64,000 bases of DNA from Augochlora pura (lineage: Eukaryota > Arthropoda > Insecta > Hymenoptera > Halictidae). Of this stretch, positions 11,776 through 21,739 are shown in pieces. The stretch spans positions 11,716,244-11,780,243 of the forward strand of contig NC_135778.1 of NCBI RefSeq assembly GCF_028453695.1, given 5' to 3'. Under the pieces are notes generated by a model that made no database searches, was not told where the DNA came from, and worked only from the letters and a program-made list of their open reading frames with translations. The first letter of the stretch is position 1. Every line of letters starts with the position of its first letter. The translations under genes were made by a program, and so were the position numbers.

Positions 11776-12416
11776 ATATTTCCTTACTGTGCAAACTTAG
11801 CCCTTTTCATCCCCAAGGTACTTTACAGCACGAAGTATTCATTTATTTGCATGAGATTTTTTCAATAAGAAATTCACAGAATATTATAAGCATCGTAATG
11901 AAGTAGAACGAGTTAGGCGTGTAGAGATTGGAGCATCGAGGAAATGAATAAGAAAAGAGTTGGACAGTTTAAATAACTATTATTTATTACAATTAGAAAT
12001 AACGACTATTTACGTTTATAAATATTTAATGTAACTACCTAATGTTTCAGATGTTTGCGCAAAATAAACTTTTCATGTAATTGTAAAAAACAGAATATTT
12101 CCTTACTGTGCTAACTTAGCAATTTTCATCCCCAAGGTACTTTACAGGACGAAATATTTGTTTAGTTGCATGAGATATTTTCAGTAAGAAATTTACAGAA
12201 TATTACAAGCTTTATAAAATAGAAATAGAACGAGTTAGCTGTATAGAGGTTGGAGCATCGAGCTAATGAGTAAGAAAAGAGTTGGACATTTCAAATAAAT
12301 GGCATTAATTACAATCAGAAATAATGACTATCTACGTACATAAATATTTAATGTGACTACATCGAACAAATATAAACGCACAAAATAAACTTCTCATGTA
12401 ATTGTATGAAATAGAA
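11776..12416. repeat. 319-bp tandem duplication (two copies)
   Basis: 11776-12094 and 12095-12416 are similar from end to end. Both begin ATATTTCCTTACTGTGC and share CATCCCCAAGGTACTTTACAG, GAGCATCGAG and AAAAGAGTTGGACA, and a CATGTAATTGTA near the end. Scattered substitutions and small indels separate them, so the duplication is not recent. Neither copy has a coding frame or terminal repeats. Confidence 0.9.
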
Positions 12417-12832
12417 ATTAAACGGAAATGAATTTCACTTTGTAACATATTCAATAAGATAAAAATAATTAAACAAAAGTTTCGTCTTCTTTCAGTGTCA
12501 CTTTTATATTTCATCTATTAATTTTCCTAATAAATGCGTGTAGAAATTGAAAATTTAATTATAAATTTCAGTTCTTTCGGCAAAGATATCCTGACATTCT
12601 CCGAAATAGAAACAACATTCCTATTGATCAAAAATAACTGCTTCACTAATATCAAAGATTCTCCCGAGCACAGCAAACTCCGAGAGTCTAACTGACAAGA
12701 ATATTTTCAGCACGCCATGCCATGCTGACAATTACCTAACAAAAATCTAAAAACTGCGGCCGAAACCGGATAAAAACGATCAAACGTTCACAGGTGAAAT
12801 CGAACTGAAAAAATCGCGCGGCAAAAACGCGA

Positions 12833-12835
<3 letters not shown>

Positions 12836-12874
<39 letters not shown>
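12836..12874. repeat. (AG)19 microsatellite
   Basis: Uninterrupted AG run. Confidence 0.95.
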
Positions 12875-12878
<4 letters not shown>

Positions 12879-13318
12879 ACCGAGCGATAAAGAAGAGTAA
12901 TTTTCAGATCCGCGTCGAGCGCATGAAAATCTATAAGCATCGCCTATTGGCTATCGGGGCGGAAAATATGTGCTGGATAGTGCTCGTATTTCGAGCGACA
13001 CTGTTCGTCCATCCGGCGTTGCCCGGAATCTTCCGCGGTGTACATACAATCCGGCGCGTTTACTGTTGCCCAAGTAATAAACCGCGGAGGGGGTAATCCT
13101 CTTTAACTGAATTGTTAAAACAAATGGACGGCCCAGATTTTACAGACATTCCCCGGGCATCCATCACCGATTTAATATCGACGTCGGCGGGCACGCGCTG
13201 CGAGCGAAAAAAAACAGGGATCCCGGTCGAATTTTACGGCCGATGAAACCGTGTATCGGAAAAATTCGTGACCAGGAGGTTGCAGCCTGGCCGCGGCCGC
13301 GTCGAAACGCGCGGCGCT

Positions 13319-13371
13319 GTGCCGAGCCGAGCCAAGCCGAGCTGAACCGAGCCGAGCTGAGCCGAGCCGGG
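13319..13371. repeat. GCCGA-type pentamer array
   Basis: About ten pentamers of the GCCGA class with variants (AGCTG, AACCG). Confidence 0.85.
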
Positions 13372-13662
13372 AGCGGGGGCGTAGAAATTTTCGTTATTCA
13401 TCGCGCGCCGCTGCGAGTTTGAGGGTGGCCAAGCTACCGGAAATCACCCCCGTTTATACCGCAACTGGATATATAACCGACCGAGCCTGTCCGTCAGGCG
13501 TCCGCAGCGGACCCCGCAACGCGGTACCGTCGTAAATAATGAGTACGCTTCGGTATTTGTTTATTCAGGGAGCACTCAACGCTGCCCCCGAACCGCCCTT
13601 GCCGCGGATCCGCAGTCCGGTTACCTACGTCGACCAACTCGGCCGCCCTTTTCCATGCGACA

Positions 13663-13731
13663 CCGTGCCGAGCCACGCCGAGCCGCGCCGAACCGCGCCG
13701 AACCGCGCCGAACCATGCCGAACCGAGCCGC
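13663..13731. repeat. GCCGA/GCCGC/AACCG pentamer array
   Basis: About thirteen pentamers with mixed GAGCC, GCGCC and GAACC units, 290 bp from the array at 13319. An 80-codon plus-strand frame through it (13539-13781) reads the repeat and is not credited as a gene. Confidence 0.85.
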
Positions 13732-15235
13732 TGAACTGCAACACGCTGGATCGTCTCTATTATTTACGACACCACAATTAGCTAACCCAGGAGCATCTAT
13801 CCTTCACACCTGACCGGTGTTAATAATTCAATTAGCCCAAGTGTAGGGAACGAGCGCGCCAGCGCACCGCGGAATCTTTCGCGAGCACGTCGCTCCTGTC
13901 GACATGTCCGATTTCGTTTGCGATTACCATTCCGCTCGTCTCGACTCCGTTTGCATAGCCGGCCGCGGGAAGAGGATGCTGCGTTGTCCGATGTTTTACT
14001 TGTCCCATGGAACTAAGTTATTGTATCGAGTATTGTATCAGCTATTCATCACTTGTCAACGTTAGTATTATCGACTGCATTGTAGGCTGTATTGTCTTAT
14101 TTATTGTATATATTATTTAAATCAATAATGCTTTGTTTTGTAGTTTATTCTTTCTCTAATGCTTAAACATTACAAGTAAAATGAGTCTATAATTTCATTT
14201 CAGAAATACTAATGAATAATAACATTCATATTTAATCAATTGTGTTCAGAATCTCCGTCACTGTTTTGTCTCGATATTATACGGCGAGTAATTAAAAGAT
14301 GAGAACATAAACGACAAATTTCTGTAATGACTGTTAAAAGAGCGACGCTTGTTTCATGATAACAGTAATTTAGATTCGCCATTTTTTCAGTTCGTTGTTT
14401 CCTATATTTTGCTATTTCGAATACGGGGTTGGTTAAACATATCTATTCAGTCGATACTGCGAGCGTAGCCAGAATCGCGTTACGATCGACCAGCAGCTGA
14501 CCCTTCATGTTAAAATAAATCCGGAATATACAATGATGTTTATTCGCTCGAGACTTTATTTCCGAGAAAATTGGATTTTGGAAACGGTGATTGAGCACGG
14601 CCTCGTCATGTTCGCGTGCCTCGCACTATTTATAAAGATTGATCGCGCTGTGGTGGCATGTAATTATTTTCTTCGGTGGTATTTCTTCTCTTTTTCCTAT
14701 TTCTCTTTGATCCGGCACTGTTTGCTCGAACATTGAACCTTCTACATACGTAGTAAAATTGATTCTAGACGCGAAAATTTTGTTTGTAAAATTTCGATGA
14801 AACGGAAGCGTTTTCAAATGGAAATGAAAGACGAATCAATCCTAAACGATCGGAGGAAAAATATTAAAGCNATTGACACTAATGCCATGTCTTGTATCGG
14901 AAAATGAATATTCGATTATTTGAACGCGATGTGGTTGGTTTGTTGATCAATCATTCCGCTGTAACACCATTGATTTAGGATGGATAATATGGCAGCATTC
15001 CGTCTGTCGATAACAATTAGATGCATAGCATAATGGACGAACATTGATGCGACGTGCGCGTATATCATTACAGGAGATTGATGTAGGGCTNCGGAAGAAA
15101 TCATTGCAACAAAGCTTGATTAAGTTTTAACATACGCGCAATTNATTCGAAATGTATTCGGACAATAGTTCAACTTCTACGCCATNCGTTTAAATAAATA
15201 TGTATTAGAAGTAAAAATTCTNTATCCAATATTAA

Positions 15236-15477
15236 CCCGTTTGCACTCGAAGCCGTTTCAACTGAAAATCTAAAATAANTTNTCTGACTTNCAGTGTTTC
15301 CATTTTAAATAACAATATTTATTTTATGCATATGAAATTGAGTCTTGTGACACANATAACAGTTACTCCTTTAACAATTTTTAAATCTAAGCTTTGGTGA
15401 TATCTATTAAAAACAATTTTGGAACGTGTTACAACAATTTTAATGGCGCCGCAGAGTCGCCACTCGAGTGCAAAGGG
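15236..15477. mobile_element. 242-bp TTAA-flanked (piggyBac-type) MITE, copy 1
   Basis: TTAA flanks both sides (15232-15235, 15478-15481). The ends are CCCGTTTGCACTCGAAG and its inverse at the right, CTCGAGTGCAAAGGG. Copies at 21494 and 56897 have the same ends and length; this copy is inverted relative to them. TTAA duplication with CCC...GGG termini is the hallmark of piggyBac-superfamily elements. There is no coding sequence. Several N bases lie inside. The right end, read inward, has an imperfect palindrome centred at position 25. Confidence 0.9.
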
Positions 15478-15573
15478 TTAAAGTAGAGTATATAAACGTC
15501 AAAATAATTGAAAAATACCAAAGATAACGTATTATACTAAATTGATAATTTGTTATATTCTGACATTGACATA

Positions 15574-15682
15574 CAGTACTTTAATAGACCGCAAAGGATT
15601 TTCCCTTCAATTTATATTTATTTAAATATACAGCGCAAAAGTCAAAGTTGTACTAGTATCCGAATACTTTTGTGTCTAACTG
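15574..15682. mobile_element. 109-bp Tc1-type relic
   Basis: TA flanks both ends (15572-15573, 15683-15684). The termini are CAGT...ACTG. The right end read inward, CAGTTAGACACAAAAGTATT, matches the left end after a 7-bp indel (TAGACCGCAAAGGATT). No coding content. Confidence 0.55.
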
Positions 15683-15689
15683 TATATCA

Positions 15690-16326
15690 ATTCCACCTCT
15701 CAATAATTATCTTTTATTTTACGTTGCTAAATTCCTTTACAATACATCCATGGCCACTATCTCTCATTAAATGCATACTCGCTTCCTACAAATAAAAGTG
15801 AACTAATTAGGGAGGGATAAAAATACATGACCCAGATATGAAAAGAATTATTTCCACTGTTCCAGCGCCGTATTTGCTTTATATCCTGTTCTTATATTCC
15901 GGGTACTAGAAAATCTGAAGCACGCACTTTTGTAATTACGATGGAAGGTAATAAAAACGGAGCAAACCTCGCCGTAGCAAGGATAATTAAAATGGTCACT
16001 CTTAAAACCACAATGTGTGCCATAATCCTTTCCTAACACCTTTATATTTTTATAAAAGCGCTTGAATAAATCCAATCAGTGTTTCACGAAACACACTCTG
16101 CAAACCACGTTTGCATTGATAATCAATCTGCTGTGTCATCCGTGACGACAGGTCACGGTTTATGATATTAAAATTGTTGATATGATAAAAACCTATTTAT
16201 AAATGGAATTCTAAAATTCGAGCATACCTGGCAATCGAAATGGTCCAAACAATGTTTATAAATATTAAAATAATAATATAGTTATTATACCGTCATTTAA
16301 ATTCGGAATTAAATTGTCATCAGTCT
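15690..16326. other. AT-rich stretch, nothing recognised
   Basis: The minus-strand frame at 15848-16075 (75 codons) has no motif I know. I see no repeats. Confidence 0.4.
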
Positions 16327-16330
16327 TTAA

Positions 16331-16649
16331 CAGGTTGAATGCCACGGGGGTCACCGGTGACCGGCACCTAACTTGGCTGTGACGCCATGAGGGCCACCGG
16401 TGACCGGCGTGCCCGGATTGAAAAAAACGTAAGAAAGTTAGACAAAAGACAACACTTATAATTTCTTATTATTATCATCGTTGATGTAGTGGTGTGAAGA
16501 AATGGATGCAGTATAAAACATTTGAAATAAACCTTTTAAAAACATTTATCTGCTGTATATAATATTTCAACATTATACGTATCGCTAAATGGAAATTTCA
16601 TCGTGGCGCCACGGACAATCCCGGTAAAATTGACGTGGCATTCAACCTG
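16331..16649. mobile_element. 319-bp piggyBac-type element with paired palindromes
   Basis: Flanked by TTAA on both sides (16327-16330, 16650-16653). The terminal inverted repeats are a perfect 16 bp, CAGGTTGAATGCCACG. At the left end lie two copies of a palindrome: GGTCACCGGTGACC at 16349-16362 and GGCCACCGGTGACC at 16392-16405, centres 43 bp apart. The right end has a different palindrome, CGTGGCGCCACG, at 16602-16613. No transposase remains. Sister structures are at 43248 and 62918. Confidence 0.92.
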
Positions 16650-16659
16650 TTAAGCACAT

Positions 16660-18794
16660 AGGTAACTCTAAACACGCAATAAATATACATCTTCTCTTTT
16701 TCCTTTCCAATCGAAAAGATTGCTCGAACGTGTCCGTAAGAGCTTGAACATTCCGGTCACGCGATCTACGCTGAAATGAATATTTTTCGAAGATCCGCTA
16801 AGAATCGGATATTTGCGAAAGAAGGTCAGAGTTTAAAGAGCAGTTCCGTCGCGCGCGAGGCGGCGAAGACCGATAGCACCCTGCGCGGGCAGAGAATTAG
16901 AAAAGAAACCCCCGGCCAGGTTCTAAAGGAACGCCGGAACGGGAAAGTCGCAGAATTTCGCGGCCAGGAATTTCCCAGCGGGAGTTCCCGTCGAGTAGAA
17001 CTTTCGTCACGTGACGTCGGAAGTTTCGGACTGCAACTGGTGCATCACGGAATAATTGGTTCCACTCGGGGAATCGACGGAGCGGGCAATCGCGGATATA
17101 GATCGCCGATGAGCGGGACAATTTTCCTTGAACCAGTTTCGAGAGGAACCCGTGACGCTGTTCGACACGCGTTACCCACTCGTCCGCGCCCCCATTTTCC
17201 CGGCTGCTCTCCTTACCTCGCGCGGCCGGCGATGCGATTAGATCCCGTGGTACATCTTCTGCCCGCGTAACGAACGCTGCCCGGACGACGAAATGTTTTT
17301 CAGTCCGGTAACTGTCGCCATAACCCGGCCCGCCCCGCTCATAAAACTGTAACTCCATCTGGTTGCGCGTCCGTTCTACACTCGCGGAAAAATGTCATCG
17401 CCGGGAATTCTAGACGTTAAAACGGAACGGCGCGGGGGTGGTGTGTGGGGGGTGGGGGGTGGGCTTCGTTTCGTTTCGCTGATTGTCGGATTAAAAAATA
17501 TTGCCCCCAGACAACGTCACCGGTAGATAAACGAGCCACGACTATTTCCTGTCCACTTACCCCGACAAGCCGGCGAGATCCAAGCTTTAGAGGGGCAGCC
17601 GCCTGTACAGGCTGCAAAGAAATGTGTCGCGGCTTTCACGAGTGCTTTCACACACTCGACAATCGACGAAGCCGCGCGCTAAAAAGCGTTTTCGGAAAAT
17701 TGGCCTTCACCTTAGGTACCCGAGGCCACTCTTTTAATCGATTGCCGGAGTGCTTGGCAGGGCGCACTGTGTCACTCGTCCCCTTTAAGTGTATTAAAGC
17801 AATTTTTCCGCTGGCGAAATTGTAACCCATTCTGCTTTCAGATATTCCGGCCACGTTCCTAGGTAGAACGCCACTTATTTAAATTCCATTTATTCGATCG
17901 AAATTTTCAGCGATGCCTGATTTAGCGAACTTCTGGTGAACTCCTATTAGTCGAGCGTTGGTTCGATTTTGTGAACGCTTTGGTATTGAACGGACGTAAA
18001 AAATGATTTCATGTGGTTTAAAAATCAGAAAAGTAGAAAGATTTCAACGTTACAAGCCAATTGATCGTATAAATTTGCAGATATCGCAGAGCTCGTAGAA
18101 TTTATTTGTTCGCCAAATATACAAGTTAAAAAATAGCTAGAACCAGGAATAGACTTGATTCACAGATTAATTAAAATTCGATCTTATTCACTGCAGCGTG
18201 CATTTCGATTTTATCTCCCCCGAGAACTTCGAATCAACTTCACCGCAGAACGCGGCAAGAAGTCGACCTCGAAGGTCAAGACGGAGATCAATTTCGTCGA
18301 AGAAGCTTTCGAGAAAAAATTCGCGGATCCTCTGGGCGGAATAATTTGTGGCTGTCATAAAATATTTTTTTACACCCCGTACCCTACATCGCCGCGAGAT
18401 TCTACCCTTTCGTTTTCGGCTTCTTTTTCTTTTTCTCGCAGTCCCTCCCGTATCCCGTTCGTCCTTTGAGAAATCCGGCCGGGCCGGGCGTTCGAGAGTC
18501 GTAACTACGGATAACGCGTTGCACCCGATATAATTTCCAGCCGTTCTGCTTAAGTACAGGCTTTCTTTCGCGAGCGAGCAATTTACACCTCGCGGAGACG
18601 CGCGGCGCGGCTCCGCTCGGCTCGCCGACTACACCCGGCCCGTTATAAATCCTCGTCGTAACTTTACGTTTGCGGCGATTTCAATCCCCCCGACTGGCTT
18701 TAGACCAACACGGTAATTCGTAATTATTATTAACGATCCGCGGGGACCGCCTCCCCTCGCGCGAATCCGCGCCGCCCTCCTCTGACAGCGCTGC

Positions 18795-18835
<41 letters not shown>

Positions 18836-21485
18836 TTCTCTCTTTCTCTCTCGCGCTCTCTGTATCCCCCAGCGCTTTCCGATTTTCATCTTACCACCCG
18901 CATGTAGGACTCCGTTGCTCGTAGGTTACAGAAGGTTCTTGCGAGTCACGTTACCGAACGATGAAATATGATGCCGCGAGCGCAAAAACCGGTCGCCGCG
19001 GAAAACAGGAGGCGATCGCATTATTTCACTCCATCCCCGGGTCAGGTGCAATTGAAATATTTATCAGGGACGTATAGGTCGGTAGGGGACACGCGGTCCG
19101 GGCAATGCTGCGGAGACTCGCCACCGAAGACAAATAGTTTTGCTACCCGATAGGCCAGAAGGGCCTCTCCGATGGCACAATTACCGTTCTGATTCGACTC
19201 GTGAAATATCGAACCACACACCGCCGCGATTCTGTAATGAGAGACCCGGCGAAGAACTACAGAAGTTATTGCTTGTTTAAGCGAAGACCGGCCCGTATTA
19301 TCGGAAAGGACATTATTCTTCTCGAACAAAAATAATTCTCGTCGCATTTTGTAATTGGAGCTCCGTACGGTGTGCGTGACCCCCTTAATTCCTTATTTCT
19401 TTCGGTACGAAGTGGATTACCTTGATGCACTAGCCTGGAAACTGCGTCTACCTTGTTTTCTGCAGAGAATAGATTTTCTTGCGCCGCGGTGTTGCGAATA
19501 GTGTGTCATTTCGAGCCGCGATTAGTGTAAGGAGAAATATGTAGTATTTACCAACCAAGCTGCTGCTGAATGTGCGTTCGAAGAATTTATTAATTCTAGA
19601 ACAACAGAATTTTATGCTACTGGAATTAACAAACTGTCACTTTATTGGCAAAAATGTGTAGTTTGTAACGGATGTTATTTTGATTAAAAAAAGTTATTTC
19701 GATTTGTGATATGTCGATTTAAAGATATAGTTTGGAAACCGACATTATTTTCCTACCAACCTAGTACTTAACAAGTTTGTCCGTGGGGTGAGAATTATTT
19801 CGTAATGCCTATGAGGAAATTATGATCGTACATCCGAAGTAATTACGACAAGAACGTGGTCGCCAGGAGCTAATTCATTTCAACGTCAGCGCACCAAACG
19901 CTCTTCTCATTTGCCCGGCGACCGTCCATTCATTTCGAAAGCTTCTTTTGCGTCCCATTAAAGACGCGTCCATTCTGTTCCGCACCAACCCGAACGTCGT
20001 GATACTTTTTCATTACAGTAGCCTGGATGATTTCAATGAGCTCGTCCGCCGACATCGCGGCGAGTGGACGCGGTCAAAGGATATCAGGTTCCCTGACAAC
20101 TTAATAGTCCTACTCTTCCCGTGTCATCCGCAGAATCTTTTCTCGCTGTTAAAGTAGACCGGCCATTGGATATCGGGTCCTGTCTCCCTGAGACATTCAC
20201 AGGGGCGCGCTCCGTCAATTAGAAAAATAAAGGAATCGTAGGAAGAAGTAGAGGTTATGGAGAAGCGGTTATCCGATCGTCAATCGCGTTTAGGTTGATC
20301 TTCGCTCGATCGTCGAGAGGAGCTCGGGGTCGCGGGCTCGGTTGTGTTGGATTGTTTTCTCGCGCTGCGGACCGACAATGTTTCGCGCTTGCGGTTGTTC
20401 GTGACTGCGCACGTTCGCAGCGTTTTATTTGGCACGCGCCGGAAGTGGAACGGGTCCCAGAGTTCCAAGCTGTCAGTTCAGAAAAACCGGTGGTGCCGAG
20501 TGCGGGCCACCGTTCTCGCCAAAATATGATTATCTTCGGCCCGATGCGCAGCGGTCTGGATCGAGCAATTGGCTAACCATCTGCTCAAAAATTGATTTCC
20601 TAGTGTTGATATTGATCGAGCGTATATTGCTTTCCAAATGTCCGTCACCCCTGAATGCCATGAAATTAACACTTCGACTATTACCCTGGCAACCAGATAA
20701 ATTTCATAAAGTCCAACTATTTTATTTAATCAAATTAAGATAGAAAAGTTGTACGATACCGATTACATTTAACCTCTGTTACTAGTTTCATCTCTCGATT
20801 CTTTAAAAATATATTTCAGGAAGTTCGAAATTAAAAAAATCATTATTTAATTACGATCGATGTCATTTTAAATGAGTCGAAGGGTTAACGAAGTTTCAAA
20901 AATGAAGATCAACATTTTCGGGTCGCCGTTTTCCACCGAAAAAAATTAGCGTACCGTCGACCCTCGAGCCCTTGAAAGCAATAAGCACGGGAACAGCGGC
21001 CAATTAATTCATACGAGTCACTCGAAACATCCCCGTTAATTCGAATTGTATAGAAAGTGTTCGATAAATATTGAGAGAACCAGCGCAAACTTTGTGCCCT
21101 TCGACGATGCGGTATTGCGTTCTCCTGTGTATCGTGTCTCCGCACAATGTAGAGTGCATTACAAATGTTTTCCTACTTTTCCGGCGCCATTGTCGTTGGG
21201 GAAAAAGCGCCGGGAACTGAAATTAACGTGACAGTTTTTACTCCGGCGGAGTTCGAGTCTTCTTCGCCGATTCTTTTTCTGCTTTTATCCCGTGACCCCG
21301 CTTCTCACTTTATTCCATCCTTTTCTTTTTCGAAAAGCGGACCGATATCTGGGCGAATTTCTTCGGAACTCGCGAACAAGCTATATTTAGGACTTTAAGT
21401 TATTCATCGTAGAACGCGCGCGAATTTATACCGTCTTCCTTCGGGGAATGCGAACGAATCGTGGAAAGTAAAACATTGTTCTATA
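16660..21485. other. Non-coding block, mixed composition
   Basis: No gene recognised. Long antiparallel frames at 16776-17270 (plus) and 16897-17358 (minus) overlap and neither has a known motif. A G-rich stretch is at 17430-17461 and a CT-rich microsatellite at 18797-18852. Pentamer words appear near 18600. 19500-19760 is AT-rich. Confidence 0.45.
18797..18852. repeat. CT-rich microsatellite
   Basis: (CT)n run interrupted by TTTCTC units. The minus-strand frame across it encodes an Arg-Glu run, an artefact of the repeat. Confidence 0.9.
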
Positions 21486-21493
21486 CATATTAA

Positions 21494-21734
21494 CCCTTTG
21501 CACTCGAGTGGCGACTCAGCGGCGTCATTAAAATGTTTGCGGCACGTTCCAAAATTATTTTTATAGATATCCTCGATACTTGAATTAAAGAAATTGTTTA
21601 AACTGTAACTATTCTACGAGTCGCCAGACTCAATTTCATACACGTGGAATGAATTTTGTTACATAAAATGGAAATACTAGAAGCCAGAAAAATTATTTTA
21701 AATGTCCCGTTGAGACGGCTTCGAGTGCAAAGGG
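21494..21734. mobile_element. 241-bp TTAA-flanked (piggyBac-type) MITE, copy 2
   Basis: TTAA at 21490-21493 and 21735-21738. The ends CCCTTTGCACTCGAG and CTTCGAGTGCAAAGGG are inverted. The body matches copy 1 in inverse orientation (GGCGACTC, GACTCAATTTCATA and AAATTATTTTTA blocks). Positions 14-36 from the left end form an imperfect palindrome centred on position 25. Non-coding. Confidence 0.92.
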
Positions 21735-21739
21735 TTAAT

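Larger units (their letters stand above)
12880..15225. other. Non-coding block; pentamer arrays, then AT-rich DNA with N calls
   Basis: No gene recognised. 13000-14000 is GC-rich and contains the two pentamer arrays listed separately. 14000-15225 is AT-richer. Single ambiguous N bases begin at 14871 and cluster through 15355. Confidence 0.5.

Noticed and set aside
16776..17358. 164-codon plus and 153-codon minus frames over the same DNA
   Set aside because: They overlap almost completely on opposite strands, a sign of composition-driven open frames.
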